64,000 bases of DNA. Source: JAQUBU01 sp036677685. GTDB lineage: Bacteria; Bacillota; Syntrophomonadia; Syntrophomonadales; Syntrophomonadaceae. Shown here in pieces: positions 9,525 through 19,276 of the stretch. The notes below the pieces were generated by a model. It was not told the origin of the DNA, ran no database searches, and worked only from the letters and a program-made list of their open reading frames with translations. The DNA lies in the NCBI GenBank assembly GCA_036677685.1, contig JAVBWA010000034.1, forward strand, positions 54,631-118,630, read 5' to 3'. A program made the translations under genes and the position numbers. How positions within the stretch are numbered: position 1 is the stretch's first letter; each line of letters begins with the position of its first letter.

Positions 9525-9875
9525 TTGTCATTTTCGGAAATTAGTATTTATCAGGTAAAGCCAGATAAGACGAATGAGTTTGAAGCTATTATGAAAGACG
9601 CTGTTCAAATGATGAAAGTAATAGACGGTTGCCAATCTCTTCGGCTTATACAGCGTACACACTATATAAAGGATATGAAAACTATTAAGGATGGGCTTCA
9701 ACCTGACAAACTTACTCGTATTGTAAAATGTGTTCGTTATGCACTCTACTGGGAATTCGATACAGATATAAATTATGGTAAAGCTCAAAAACACTTGTAT
9801 GAAACTCATTGGAAAGCGATAGAAAAGTGCTTGATTGTTCCGCATGATAAAATTTTAGGTGAAGTAATCATTTAA
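9525..9875 (+). CDS. ABM-like (antibiotic biosynthesis monooxygenase fold) protein
   Basis: 116 residues starting at a TTG eight bases after AGGAGG; no ATG is available near the conserved start. The N-terminal ISIYQVKPDKTNEFEAIMKD and the C-terminal EFDTDINYGKAQKHLYE...HWKAIEK fit the dimeric alpha-beta barrel (ABM/EthD-like) fold. The fold includes heme-degrading and quinone monooxygenases, but no catalytic residues can be assigned. The same frame continues after the TAA into readable protein (next entry). Confidence 0.6.
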   Translation: MSFSEISIYQVKPDKTNEFEAIMKDAVQMMKVIDGCQSLRLIQRTHYIKDMKTIKDGLQPDKLTRIVKCVRYALYWEFDTDINYGKAQKHLYETHWKAIEKCLIVPHDKILGEVII

Positions 9876-9878
9876 CAG

Positions 9879-10049
9879 GAAGGGATCAGCGCCGAAGAAG
9901 CAGCTAAACTTTTGGAGGGCAGCGTGGAGAATTGTCCGTCTGAAGAAACTGTTGCTCTGCTGTATGCTCAGCACTGGGCAGAAAACGATGGTAATCACAC
10001 ATTTAAATCACTTTCAAGGCGGGTGGACAATAACGGAGGTGCGAAATGA
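9879..10049 (+). pseudogene. Open coding-like fragment between ABM and KPR genes
   Basis: The frame of the preceding gene stays open after its TAA and reads EGISAEEAAKLLEGSVENC..., ending in a TGA that overlaps the next start (ATGA). It has no ATG; TTG (9912) or GTG (9924) are possible starts without clear ribosome binding sites. It looks like the C-terminal remnant of a lost gene translationally coupled to the reductase, or a short expressed peptide. The family is unknown. Confidence 0.35.
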
Positions 10050-10960
10050 AATACCTGGTGATCGGAGCCGGCGGTACAGGCGGGAGCATCGGAGGATTTA
10101 TGACCGAGGCGGGCAACGATGTGACCGTAATCGCCAGAGGAAGACATCTAGAGGCTATTCAACAAAATGGTTTAAAAATGGAGACTACCTGCAAGGGGAA
10201 TTATAACGTATATCCTATAAAGGCTGTGGAGATGGATCATTACAACGAGCAGCCCGATGTAATATTCAATTGCGTGAAAGAATATTCCCTGGTGGACACC
10301 GTCCCTTTTATCAAGAGAATAGCTCATAAAGATACGGTGGTAATACCAATACAAAATATCTATGGCACCGGGGGCAGACTGCAGGAACTGCTGCCTGATT
10401 TACTGGTGACCGACGGATGCATTTACATAGCTGCGGAGATCAAAGAGCCCGGCGTCATCCTGCAAACAGGGGATATTTTCCGGGTGGTTTACGGGGTGAG
10501 AAAACCAGAGGAATACCGTCCGATTCTTGAACGGGTAGCCGCAGATCTGAGGGACAGCGGCATCACCGCTATTGTATCGGATAATATCAGGAGGGATGCG
10601 CTGCAGAAGTTCTCCTATGTATCTCCCATGGCCGCCTGCGGGGCATATTACGATATTGATGCTGGAGCAGCCCAGCAGGAAGGTAAAGTGAGGGATACGT
10701 TTATTGCGCTCATGCGTGAGATCAATGTGCTGGCAGCGGCTATGGGCATATGCTTTGCTGTAGATATCATTGAAACAAATCTGAAGATTCTGGATAGCCT
10801 TTCACCTTCAGCTTCAACTTCCATGCAGAGGGATATAAAACAGGGCAAAAATTCGGAGATGGACGGCCTCATATTTGAAGTTGTGCGTTTGGGCAGAAAG
10901 TTTGGGGTGCCTCTGTCCACCTATAAAATGATTGCGAAAAAATTTGGATTTAAGGCCTGA
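10046..10960 (+). CDS. Ketopantoate reductase family protein (ApbA/PanE-like)
   Basis: 304 residues. The N-terminal Rossmann motif MKYLVIGAGGTGGSIGG binds NADPH, followed by VTVIARGRHLEAIQQNGLKM; the C-terminal helical ApbA_C domain follows from about residue 175. True PanE reduces ketopantoate to pantoate for CoA synthesis. Many paralogues of this family act on other 2-keto acids and this one is divergent (FNCVKEYSL in place of the usual K-x-x-x catalytic stretch), so specificity is open. CGGAGG precedes the ATG; the start overlaps the stop of the fragment upstream. Confidence 0.85.
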   Translation: MKYLVIGAGGTGGSIGGFMTEAGNDVTVIARGRHLEAIQQNGLKMETTCKGNYNVYPIKAVEMDHYNEQPDVIFNCVKEYSLVDTVPFIKRIAHKDTVVIPIQNIYGTGGRLQELLPDLLVTDGCIYIAAEIKEPGVILQTGDIFRVVYGVRKPEEYRPILERVAADLRDSGITAIVSDNIRRDALQKFSYVSPMAACGAYYDIDAGAAQQEGKVRDTFIALMREINVLAAAMGICFAVDIIETNLKILDSLSPSASTSMQRDIKQGKNSEMDGLIFEVVRLGRKFGVPLSTYKMIAKKFGFKA

Positions 10961-11201
10961 GACGGAACACTATTGCATAATCGAAAAGGTTATTCGGGGC
11001 TTAAATATATATAAAAAGGGGCGGGCTATCACACACCTAAATCACGTCTCTATTACAGGCAGGTTGAGATGTTGAATGTATTACAAAGTGCTGTAATATA
11101 GGTGAGAATATTGGAAGCTAATATAATTGTCTATTAATATGGGGATATAGATGGGAACTTCACTGAAAGATAAAAAATCTTGATTTTTGAAGGAGCAATA
11201 T

Positions 11202-11894
11202 ATGAAAACAATTGGTTTAATCGGCGGAATGAGTTGGGAATCGTCATTGGAATATTATCGGATTATTAATGAAGAAACCAAGCGGAGGCTGGGAGGTCTG
11301 CATTCGGCAAAATGTGTTCTATACAGCGTGGATTTCGATGAAATAGAGATATGTCAAAGAAAAGGCGAATGGGTAAAGACGGCCCGGATTCTAACCGATG
11401 CTGCATACAGCCTTGAGGCGGCGGGAGCGGATTTTATTGTTCTTTGCACAAATACTATGCATAAGGTTGCCAACCATATTCAGGCCGGCATTCAAATTCC
11501 TTTGCTTCATATTGCGGATATTACAGCCCAAGAAATTTTGCCCCATGAAATAACAACCATCGGGCTCTTGGGAACAAGGTATACTATGGAACAGGATTTC
11601 TATATATCACGTTTGGAGGCTAAAGGTATAAGGGTTTTGATCCCGAAGGAAACTGACAGAGTTATCGTAAATGCAGTGATTTATAACGAATTATGCCTGG
11701 GACAGATCAATGATGAATCAAGAGCCCAATATAAAATAATCATTGAGGATTTAATAAAACGGGGTGCGGATGGAATTATCCTTGGCTGTACGGAAATCGG
11801 CTTGTTGGTCAAGCCCGGAGACTCCAGTGTCCCGCTGTTTGACACGACTTTGATTCATGCCAAAGGTGCAGTTGACTACGCACTAGATCAATAG
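11202..11894 (+). CDS. Aspartate/glutamate racemase family protein
   Basis: 230 residues of the PLP-independent Asp/Glu racemase family. It begins TIGLIGGMSWESSLEYY; the two catalytic cysteines are in VLCTNTMHK and LGCTEIGLLV. It interconverts L- and D-amino acids, probably aspartate or a related substrate. A TTG at 11187 is in frame, but AAGGAG sits just before the ATG at 11202, which also fits family length. It appears monocistronic. Confidence 0.92.
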   Translation: MKTIGLIGGMSWESSLEYYRIINEETKRRLGGLHSAKCVLYSVDFDEIEICQRKGEWVKTARILTDAAYSLEAAGADFIVLCTNTMHKVANHIQAGIQIPLLHIADITAQEILPHEITTIGLLGTRYTMEQDFYISRLEAKGIRVLIPKETDRVIVNAVIYNELCLGQINDESRAQYKIIIEDLIKRGADGIILGCTEIGLLVKPGDSSVPLFDTTLIHAKGAVDYALDQ

Positions 11895-12341
11895 GAGTTT
11901 GCATCCGGCTCCCCTCTTGAAAAGATGCTGAGATATTTGGCCGGCAGATATACCGGTAGATGTTTTAATCTCTTCCCAATCGGGATTACGCGCTCCTATG
12001 TCTTCAATAATCTGGCTTATAGCTGTATTGCAAAAATAATGGCAGATGGTAAAGGATTTGAAGCTCAATCCCCAAAAAAATGAAATTTTGCCCGGTTGTT
12101 TTTCTTTTGGTACACGGCCCGACGTTTTTATTGTGTCCTGCCCCTCTTTTCTTAGTTATCGCTAAACACCCCTGAAGCCTATTCCGATATACATTAAAAA
12201 GAATAAGATAAAAGCCTCTCCTAAAAACCGGTTTTATGCTCTTTTAAACAAGCGGGTAATAATTTTAATGCTTACAATCGCAGGAAAAAGTGTAAGTAAG
12301 TCGAATTTCTATGAAAATAACAGTAGGAGCGGGGAATCGTT
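11895..12341. other. Intergenic stretch with a weak minus-strand frame
   Basis: A minus-strand frame (11883-12068) reads IEDIGARNPDWEEIKTSTGI and looks somewhat protein-like. It overlaps the racemase end, lacks a ribosome binding site and has no assignable family, so it may be a relic. The remaining 270 bases are AT-rich and show nothing clear. Confidence 0.35.
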
Positions 12342-14240
12342 ATGGCTAAACACAGTCTAAAAACAAAATTCGTAATTATTGCCTGTTTAATTTGTTTAAT
12401 CAGCCTGCTTATGGTTTCTACGGTAAGCTACATAACATCATTTAAAATAGTAAAATCAGAATTAAACCAAAAAACCGGTGAAACAGTCTTGAATAATGCC
12501 AACATCATTGACAACTGGTTTAAAAATCAGAATATATTTGTTGATAATATGGCCAAGGATATTCAATTTAATGGTAACTACAGTAATTATTATTTACAGA
12601 AATACCTGGAGTACAAGCTAAAACAACAAAATAACCAGGTTCTTGATTACTATATTGGCTTTACCGATAGCCGCTTTCTCAGTGGAACAAATTGGCTGCC
12701 CCCGGCTGATTATGATTTTAAAACCAGAGAGTGGTATATTAATGCGATTAATAAAAAAGAAATTATTTATACTGTCCCGTACGTCGATGCTATGACGGGG
12801 AAGATGGTTATTACCATAGCCGAACCATTATATAATCAAGGGGAAATTCTAGGAGTTCTGGCTGCTGATATTATGGTAGATAATCTGGTCGAACTTACTC
12901 ATAAGGCAGGAAAAGACAGCCCCGGTTATGCTTTTCTATTAGATCAGCAGGGCCATTTTTTGGTGACACCGGCAAAAGAATGGCAGCCTGCTGAGGATAG
13001 TTTACATGATGCACACCAGGTCATGAACGGCAGGTATCTCCCGCTGTTTAACAGTATAAATGCCAATGATATTAGTATGGTATTATTACAGGATTATGAT
13101 GGCGGCTATAAATATTTCTTTACCACCAGGATAAAATCCAGCAATTGGATTTTTGGTGAAGCTATTCCTAAATCTGTATATGTTAAGCCGTTAAATAAAT
13201 TATTATTTAGTTTTATTATCATATTGCTTATTTCTCTGCTTATTGGAAGTTTGGTAATATTATCAGCAATTAATGGACTGATTAATCCGCTTAACCAGCT
13301 CAGACAGGCAGTGCTCAGTTTTTCACAGAAAGATTTCACTGCCCGTTCCCAGGTAGATTCCGAAGATGAAATAGGCGATTTGAGTAAAAGTTTTAATGAG
13401 ATGGCAGCTATCATCCAGGAATATAACCACAACCTGGAATCTATGGTAGAGGCACGCACCCAGGAATTGCAGGATAAGAACCGGAATATTATGGAGAGTA
13501 TAAATTATTCCAAGCGCATTCAAGAATCTATTCTTCCAGATCTGGTTAATTATCATGGTATTGCTTATGATGACCATTTTGTAGTATGGAAACCGCGAGA
13601 TACTGTAGGTGGTGATTTCTACTGGTCTAAACAAAAAGACGATACGGTTTTTATCGCTATTGCTGACTGTACCGGTCATGGAGTACCTGGTGCATTGATG
13701 ACTATGACCGTTAATGCTATACTGGATCGCATTATCGATGAGGACCGGGCGCAGATGCCGGCAGCTATTCTAAAACGGCTTAACCGAATTCTAAAAGAAA
13801 CTTTACGTCAGGATACTCCCGATGCACTGACAAATGACGGAGCAGATGTCGGCTTATGTATGATCAGGCCTGACCGGAAGGAAATGATCTATGCCGGCTC
13901 CAAAATATCGCTATTTGCCTATCAGGAAAATGAGATTGTACAAATAAAAGGTGATAGGCAAAGCCTGGGGTACAAACGTTCACGTTTGGATTATGAATAT
14001 ACTGACCACCAGCTGTCTCTGGATAATCAAATGTTTTATCTGACTACTGATGGCTTGCTTGACCAAAATGGAGAAGAAATTAATAAGTCTTTCGGCATAA
14101 CTCGTTTTAAAGAGACTTTGCTGGATATGAAAGACTTAAGCATGGATCAGCAAAAGGAATTATTGCTGGAGGTATTAAACAAATATATGGGATGTGAAAA
14201 TCAAAGGGACGATATTACGATTATTGGTTTTAAAATTTAA
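12342..14240 (+). CDS. Membrane sensor protein phosphatase (Cache-HAMP-SpoIIE/PP2C)
   Basis: 632 residues. TM1 is at about 9-31, an extracytoplasmic dCache-type sensor at 35-285 (FKTREWYINAI, YVDAMTGKMVITIAEPLY, GVLAADIMVDNL), TM2 at about 288-312, then HAMP (INPLNQLRQAVLSFSQKDF), a short coiled coil, and a SpoIIE-type PP2C phosphatase. Metal and catalytic motifs are visible: GGDFYW, ADCTGHGVPGALMTM, TTDGLLDQ and QRDDITII. It should dephosphorylate a phosphoserine protein, typically an anti-sigma-factor antagonist, in response to a small extracellular ligand. No such partner is adjacent; a Spo0E-like gene follows. Confidence 0.92.
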   Translation: MAKHSLKTKFVIIACLICLISLLMVSTVSYITSFKIVKSELNQKTGETVLNNANIIDNWFKNQNIFVDNMAKDIQFNGNYSNYYLQKYLEYKLKQQNNQVLDYYIGFTDSRFLSGTNWLPPADYDFKTREWYINAINKKEIIYTVPYVDAMTGKMVITIAEPLYNQGEILGVLAADIMVDNLVELTHKAGKDSPGYAFLLDQQGHFLVTPAKEWQPAEDSLHDAHQVMNGRYLPLFNSINANDISMVLLQDYDGGYKYFFTTRIKSSNWIFGEAIPKSVYVKPLNKLLFSFIIILLISLLIGSLVILSAINGLINPLNQLRQAVLSFSQKDFTARSQVDSEDEIGDLSKSFNEMAAIIQEYNHNLESMVEARTQELQDKNRNIMESINYSKRIQESILPDLVNYHGIAYDDHFVVWKPRDTVGGDFYWSKQKDDTVFIAIADCTGHGVPGALMTMTVNAILDRIIDEDRAQMPAAILKRLNRILKETLRQDTPDALTNDGADVGLCMIRPDRKEMIYAGSKISLFAYQENEIVQIKGDRQSLGYKRSRLDYEYTDHQLSLDNQMFYLTTDGLLDQNGEEINKSFGITRFKETLLDMKDLSMDQQKELLLEVLNKYMGCENQRDDITIIGFKI

Positions 14241-14422
14241 CCGTATGCAACGAACGATAAAATCGAGACGCTGAAAACATTTTAAACGTCAGCTGTGACA
14301 ATCTTTCCGGTTTTTTTCACGATTGAACTAATGAAGCAAAATTTGCAATTGGAAATAAATGGTTTGCATCGTTCGTATGATTAAGGATAAAATGGTTTTT
14401 ATTGGAGGACGTGTGGGGTGAA

Positions 14423-14599
14423 ATGGTAATGAACATAATGCAGAGAATAGAAGAATTACGGAGCGAGCTGATAGAAAAAGGGACGAGCCAAGGATTTCAA
14501 GATCCTCAAGTGATCGTTATAAGTCAACAACTTGATGAATTGATTAACCAATATTATCGTTTAGGCCATGAGATTGCGGATGTGAAGATAGCTAGTTAG
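14423..14599 (+). CDS. Spo0E-like aspartyl-phosphate phosphatase
   Basis: About 58 residues. Two predicted helices and the Spo0E family signature SQQLDELINQYYRL are present. Members dephosphorylate Spo0A~P and restrain sporulation. GGGGTGA lies shortly upstream; either ATG 14423 or ATG 14429 could be the start. A TTG start at 14402 is open but overlaps the ribosome binding sequence GGAGG. Its place after a SpoIIE-type phosphatase gene is suggestive but there is no overlap to prove an operon. Confidence 0.82.
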   Translation: MVMNIMQRIEELRSELIEKGTSQGFQDPQVIVISQQLDELINQYYRLGHEIADVKIAS

Positions 14600-14627
14600 G
14601 GACGAAAAGGTTTTCAGTGAGATATAT

Positions 14628-14890
14628 ATGCAGATGGCAAAAGGATTTGGTATCTATTCTTAATATTTTGGGTGATTATAGCGCTTGGTAGCATAGTAGC
14701 AGGAGTATTGGTATTGCTTATCATAGCAGCTTGGAAAGCAATGAGAGCCCATGAATCAATAGCTTGATCAATGAAAGAAATTGCTGAATCGCTTCAGATT
14801 CAAACTAGGGCAGCACTTTTAGCTGCAGAAAACATGATAAGGCTTAAGTTGGTTATTATCGAGCCCCTAGGGGGGCTTTTTATATTCTAG
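14628..14890 (+). pseudogene. Decayed small membrane protein gene
   Basis: ATG 14628 (MQMAKG) quickly meets a stop, but a shift by one base in the GCAAAAGG run gives RIWYLFLIFWVIIALGSIVA, a clear membrane helix. The text continues as WKAMRAHESIA, an in-frame TGA (14765-14767), then MKEIAESLQIQTRAALLAAE to a TAG at 14890. One frameshift and one nonsense codon in an otherwise protein-like frame point to a pseudogene of a single-pass membrane protein with a cytoplasmic helix. A terminator overlaps its 3' end. Confidence 0.5.
14862..14881 (+). terminator. Rho-independent terminator
   Basis: Stem AGCCCC / GGGGCT with loop TAGG followed by TTTTTAT. It overlaps the end of the decayed membrane-protein frame and precedes the hydrolase gene. 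Confidence 0.8.
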
Positions 14891-14980
14891 GAACCATGCG
14901 TAAACGGATTAAAATCACAGATTAGAGACGGGGTTGTTGTATTTTCGCATTATAAACATGCGGGTAATTAAGAATAAGAA

Positions 14981-16081
14981 TTGCGAAGGGCGGGAGCTAT
15001 TGTGTTAATCACGCTTTCTTTTCTACTGGCCTGTATACTCATTCCGGTTGGTCTGCTGCTGGCATGGAGCCCGGGTAAGCCAAAACCATTTCTGGGTGAG
15101 GACGGAAAAGTGCTGGCAAGCAGTATCTCCGAAAAAATCCATATCAGTATAAATGGCGTGGAGCAGGGGATGTTCATCGAGAGCATGAACCAGGCGAACC
15201 CGGTGCTGCTTTTCATTCACGGGGGACCTGGGATGCCTGAGTACTTCCTTACCCGGAGTTACCCTACCGGTCTTGAGGGCTATTTTACCGTCTGTTACTG
15301 GGAGCAGCGCGGTGCCGGACTTTCCTTCAGCTCTGACATTCCTTCCGAGACCCTTACCGGGGAGCAATTAATATCCGATACACTCGAGGTAACAAATTAC
15401 CTCCGCAAGCGCTTTGGTCAGGAAAAGATTTATCTCATGGCACATTCGTGGGGAACCTTTATTGGAATTCAGGCGGCGGCGCGGGCACCGGAGATGTACA
15501 AGGCCTACATTGGCATTGCTCAGATGTCACAACCGCTTGAGTCGGAAAAACTGGCATACAAATATATGCTGGAACAGTATACGATAGCCGGGGATAAAAG
15601 AATGGTGCAAGGGCTTGAGAAGTTTCCTATTACTGAGATGAACATCGTGCCAAATTCATACCGTTCCTTGCGTGACGAAGCAATGCACAAGCTTGGCATT
15701 GGCACTATGCACAATATGAAATCTGTAATCAGTGGTATCTTTTTGTCGTCATGGAAATGTCCTGAGTATACATTAAGAGAAAAGTTAAATATATGGCGCG
15801 GCAAATGGTCTGCCTATTCCACCAACATGTGGAATCAGATGATTGCAACGGATTTAACCGCCAAGGTACCGAAACTTGATATTCCTGTCTATTTTTTTCA
15901 TGGCATATACGATTACACATGCAGCTTCACTTTGGCAAAGGGCTATTTTGAGAAGCTGCAGGCGCCCTTGAAAAGATTTTACATCTTTGAACAATCTGCT
16001 CACAGTCCATTGTTTGAAGAACCTGAAAAAATGCAACATATTTTGCAGAAGGACGTATTGGCAGGAGTGAACAAGTGCTGA
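14981..16081 (+). CDS. Membrane-anchored alpha/beta hydrolase (prolyl aminopeptidase-like)
   Basis: 366 residues. An N-terminal hydrophobic anchor (VLITLSFLLACILIPVGLLL) precedes an alpha/beta hydrolase domain with HGGPGMPEYF (oxyanion hole), nucleophile serine in MAHSWGTFIG, acidic residue in HGIYDYTCS and histidine in EQSAHSPLFEEPE. The HGGPG motif is typical of proline iminopeptidases and related hydrolases; the substrate is unknown. The TTG at 14981 gives a positively charged N-terminus (MRRAG). A GTG at 15002 has a closer GGGAG but would leave the anchor without positive residues. A terminator lies upstream. Confidence 0.85.
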   Translation: MRRAGAIVLITLSFLLACILIPVGLLLAWSPGKPKPFLGEDGKVLASSISEKIHISINGVEQGMFIESMNQANPVLLFIHGGPGMPEYFLTRSYPTGLEGYFTVCYWEQRGAGLSFSSDIPSETLTGEQLISDTLEVTNYLRKRFGQEKIYLMAHSWGTFIGIQAAARAPEMYKAYIGIAQMSQPLESEKLAYKYMLEQYTIAGDKRMVQGLEKFPITEMNIVPNSYRSLRDEAMHKLGIGTMHNMKSVISGIFLSSWKCPEYTLREKLNIWRGKWSAYSTNMWNQMIATDLTAKVPKLDIPVYFFHGIYDYTCSFTLAKGYFEKLQAPLKRFYIFEQSAHSPLFEEPEKMQHILQKDVLAGVNKC

Positions 16082-16301
16082 GGCTTATTGAAGTCGAAGA
16101 TACTAAGGACAATTCATATGGCAGAAGCCTGCAACAAGGAAGGAAAACATATTGCCAGTGCTGGCTCCAACTACATAATTAAACGAAATAGGGCATCAGA
16201 TGAAAACACAGCGGGCTAAGATATATTAAGGAGATTCACAATGGAAATATAGGGATAAGATAACTGGCAAGGGACATTAAAGATTAATCGGAGTTGATAA
16301 A

Positions 16302-17408
16302 ATGAAATGGCAGGCATATTTTCCCACAAGAGTCTTTTTTGGACGGGGAGTAATAAAAGAGCAAGCAGATTTGCTGCGTACACTTGGTTCCAGAGCCCTT
16401 ATCGTAACTGGAAAGAGTGGCTCGGCCATTCGCAATGGAGCCCTGGAGGATGTTTGCAGAACGTTGGAGAAGACATCACTTGGCTGGGAACTCTTTAATG
16501 AAGTTGAACCCAACCCAACGATTGAAACTGTTCGCAGGGGGGCTTCTCTGGCCAGAGAGATGAAGGCTGATTTTGTGATTGGAATTGGTGGCGGTTCTCC
16601 GATGGATGCTGCCAAGGCGATCGCTATTACTAATCTGGAGGAAATCTCCGATGAAGAGTTGTTTAATCTGAAATACGGTGATGTTCTTCCGATCATAATG
16701 GTACCTACTACGGCCGGTACAGGTTCGGAAGTAACCCCGGCAGCTATATTGACAAGCCATAAAGACCGGACCAAGAGAAATATTGGCAGCTCTAAACTTA
16801 TCCCCAGCATTGCTTTTCTCGATTCATCCTATACCAGTAGCCTTTCCTGGCAATTAACTGCAGATACTGCTGTCGATGCCTATTCTCATGCAATCGAAAG
16901 TTATTTGTCAGCGAGAAACAATACTATAAGTTCTCTTTTCTCCGGGCAGGCGATGACCATTCTGGGCCAAGAGCTTCGAGTAATTGCTCGGAAAAATGAT
17001 CTTAGTCCTGAAAATCGAGAGGCTCTGCTATATGCCTCCTACCTGGCGGGTGTTGCCATAAGCCTGACTGGCACCTCAATACCCCATGCGGTCGGATATT
17101 CTCTAACCTATTATAAAGAAATGCCTCACGGGAGGGCAAACGGGGTTATTATGCCATCATGGATGGATTTTAATCACAAAATGAGTCAGAGCGATAGAAT
17201 CACCATGGCCTTGAAATTATCTTCTTTTACATCGCTTGATGATTTTCGGGAACTGATGGAACTTCTTTGCGGTAAAGCTCCGGCCTGTACCGTTGATGAA
17301 CAAAATATATTTCTTAAACATGCTTTAAATACTAAGAACATCAACAACAATATAGTTATTCCCAGACCGGAAGATATTGCTGAGATCCTTGCAGATTGTT
17401 TAAGCTGA
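16302..17408 (+). CDS. Iron-containing alcohol dehydrogenase
   Basis: 368 residues of the group III Fe-ADH family: GIGGGSPMDAAKAIA (nucleotide binding), PTTAGTGSEVTPAA, and the metal-ligand region DAYSHAIESYLS ... IPHAVGYSLTYYKEMPHGRANG. It probably reduces or oxidises an alcohol/aldehyde pair with NAD(P)H; specificity is not predictable. CGGAG precedes the ATG. About 220 bases without any gene separate it from the hydrolase. Confidence 0.95.
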   Translation: MKWQAYFPTRVFFGRGVIKEQADLLRTLGSRALIVTGKSGSAIRNGALEDVCRTLEKTSLGWELFNEVEPNPTIETVRRGASLAREMKADFVIGIGGGSPMDAAKAIAITNLEEISDEELFNLKYGDVLPIIMVPTTAGTGSEVTPAAILTSHKDRTKRNIGSSKLIPSIAFLDSSYTSSLSWQLTADTAVDAYSHAIESYLSARNNTISSLFSGQAMTILGQELRVIARKNDLSPENREALLYASYLAGVAISLTGTSIPHAVGYSLTYYKEMPHGRANGVIMPSWMDFNHKMSQSDRITMALKLSSFTSLDDFRELMELLCGKAPACTVDEQNIFLKHALNTKNINNNIVIPRPEDIAEILADCLS

Positions 17409-17559
17409 CACGTGGATGGTACTTTTGATACCACTTTTCCAGAGTGACAAGGTGGCGTGTTGTTGGTAAGATCAATATTGTAATTTATATTTTCAATGTT
17501 TATAGTGGTTGTAGCCATGTTCATGCCACAGAATTCTTTTAAAATGGAGTCAAGTATAG

Positions 17560-18213
17560 ATGGAAGACAAGAAATTTACCACAAAAATCCCAAGGCCTGT
17601 ATTTGATAACGACTTGGATGTCATGGAGTTAACAAAAGATAGCATATTTGATGATGCAATATTTTCTTTTGGGATAATTAGTGATTGCTCTTTAGAAAAT
17701 CATGAGGCGGAGAGAATTGTTTTTAAACAAGTAAAATTTAATAATGTTATTTTCAATAAAATAGCGTTTAAACAGATAGAACTAATAGGAGTGAGATTTC
17801 AGAATTGTGATTTATCAAATGTCAATTTTCATAAAGCTTCATTACACAGAGTCGAATTTATAAATTGTAAATTTATAGGCATTGATTTAGGTGAAGCTGC
17901 CTTAAGAGATGTGATTTTTGAAAACTGCAATGGCCAATATGCTTTCTTTAGCTATTCCAATTTTAAGCAAGTTGCCTTTCTTGAATGTCAATTAAGTTTT
18001 TCCGATTTTAAAAACTCAATATTATCCAAAGTTGAATTTCAAGAGTCTAATCTGCTTCAGGCTCAAATGAACTTTACAAAGCTTAAAGGAATAGATTTTA
18101 CTAATTGTGACATTGAAGGTCTGAGTGTAAATATTAATGATCTTAATGGTGCTATAGTTAACTCTATGCAAGCAGTTTCGCTCTCTGCCCTGCTAGGTCT
18201 TGTTGTAAAATAG
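17560..18213 (+). CDS. Pentapeptide repeat protein (Qnr-like fold)
   Basis: 217 residues with repeated A(D/N)LxX-type pentapeptides such as FQNCDLSNVNFHKASLHRVE and DLGEAALRDVIF from about residue 50 to 200. These form a right-handed quadrilateral beta-helix. Relatives include gyrase-protecting Qnr/MfpA proteins and many of unknown role; the phenylalanine-rich repeats and size fit the Qnr-like branch, but no resistance role can be claimed. The gene is AT-rich relative to its upstream neighbour and stands alone. Confidence 0.85.
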   Translation: MEDKKFTTKIPRPVFDNDLDVMELTKDSIFDDAIFSFGIISDCSLENHEAERIVFKQVKFNNVIFNKIAFKQIELIGVRFQNCDLSNVNFHKASLHRVEFINCKFIGIDLGEAALRDVIFENCNGQYAFFSYSNFKQVAFLECQLSFSDFKNSILSKVEFQESNLLQAQMNFTKLKGIDFTNCDIEGLSVNINDLNGAIVNSMQAVSLSALLGLVVK

Positions 18214-18384
18214 AAATCTACTTTTTTAGAATTGTTCTCGATCATTGAACTGTCAAATACGGTAGGAATAGGGGAGGATTTAATGTAATTCGGTCAAATA
18301 TGAATATCACTTAGGATAGACAAATCAGAGGCGCTTATATTTCTGCCTGTTTAAGGATAACTATATAAAAATGGAGGTTTGGTA

Positions 18385-19176
18385 ATGATCATAACACCAG
18401 ATAGGCTAATAAAAAAATATTTCCCGGTAACACCCGAAACAACCAGGGACCTGTATAAGCTTTTAGATCTGGAAGAATACGGGTATTCCTATTTAAACTG
18501 GATAAAGGACTTGGAAGAACATTGTCTATCCAAATTCGTAAATGATTCGGATTACAGGCTTCTGCCTGATAACGAAAAAAACTATTTAATCAGCGAAAAG
18601 GCGTTCCGGACCATTATCCAAAGCAGCCCGTCTAAGAAGTGTGACGAGATTAGACGTGGTTTAGTAGATATTTCTAGGAAAGCTGCAGCCGATCCAGCTT
18701 TTGCAAGACAATTGCAGGACCAAATGGATCAAGAGGCTGGTATTGAAATAGTAGCCCCCAAGGTTTCCAAAGCCCTAAAATCCAAATATAACAAGACTGG
18801 GGAAGATGCTTTCGAATTCTCAATCAAAGCTAACAACAGGCTTTATATGGATATTATTTCTGCTTACCATTTTCAACCGGGGCAAAAAATTAAAAGTGTA
18901 GTTTTTGAGTTCAAACTTGAAGCGGAGAATGGAGCCCCCAATCACATTGTTGATATAGCAATATCTCTTACTAATGATCATACCCTTTCGTATCAGACTA
19001 TCTGGTGCTGCAATGAAGAAGGAGAACGATACGCCTCCATCCTTATGAATAAAATTATTAGGATTAACCTATATGAAGATAATAAGAAGCTGGTTGACAG
19101 TTATGATTATATTTTAAGCATATCTCAGGTAAAAACCCTGGGACTTGAACTTGAAAAAGTAATCAATATGCTTTAG
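18385..19176 (+). CDS. Conserved hypothetical protein
   Basis: 263 residues; I do not recognise the family. The N-terminal half is helical and charged (ETTRDLYKLLDLEEYGYSY, EIRRGLVDISRKAAADPAF); the C-terminal half is beta-rich (KIKSVVFEFKLEAENGAPNH, HIVDIAISLTNDHT). No signal or membrane segment. GGAGG lies seven bases before the ATG at 18385; a TTG six bases upstream is also in frame. Probably monocistronic, since a hairpin follows. Confidence 0.7.
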   Translation: MIITPDRLIKKYFPVTPETTRDLYKLLDLEEYGYSYLNWIKDLEEHCLSKFVNDSDYRLLPDNEKNYLISEKAFRTIIQSSPSKKCDEIRRGLVDISRKAAADPAFARQLQDQMDQEAGIEIVAPKVSKALKSKYNKTGEDAFEFSIKANNRLYMDIISAYHFQPGQKIKSVVFEFKLEAENGAPNHIVDIAISLTNDHTLSYQTIWCCNEEGERYASILMNKIIRINLYEDNKKLVDSYDYILSISQVKTLGLELEKVINML

Positions 19177-19203
19177 GAACTTAACCTGGGCGAAATAGAG
19201 CTT

Positions 19204-19237
19204 AATCAGCCCGGAGAAAAGGCTTTTTGGGCTGATT
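19204..19237 (+). terminator. Probable terminator hairpin
   Basis: Perfect 9-bp stem AATCAGCCC / GGGCTGATT with a 16-base loop, shortly after the stop at 19176; the following sequence is only weakly T-rich. Confidence 0.55.
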
Positions 19238-19276
19238 GGATACTTTTAAGTTGAGAATTTTTATGGTGATGGTTAT

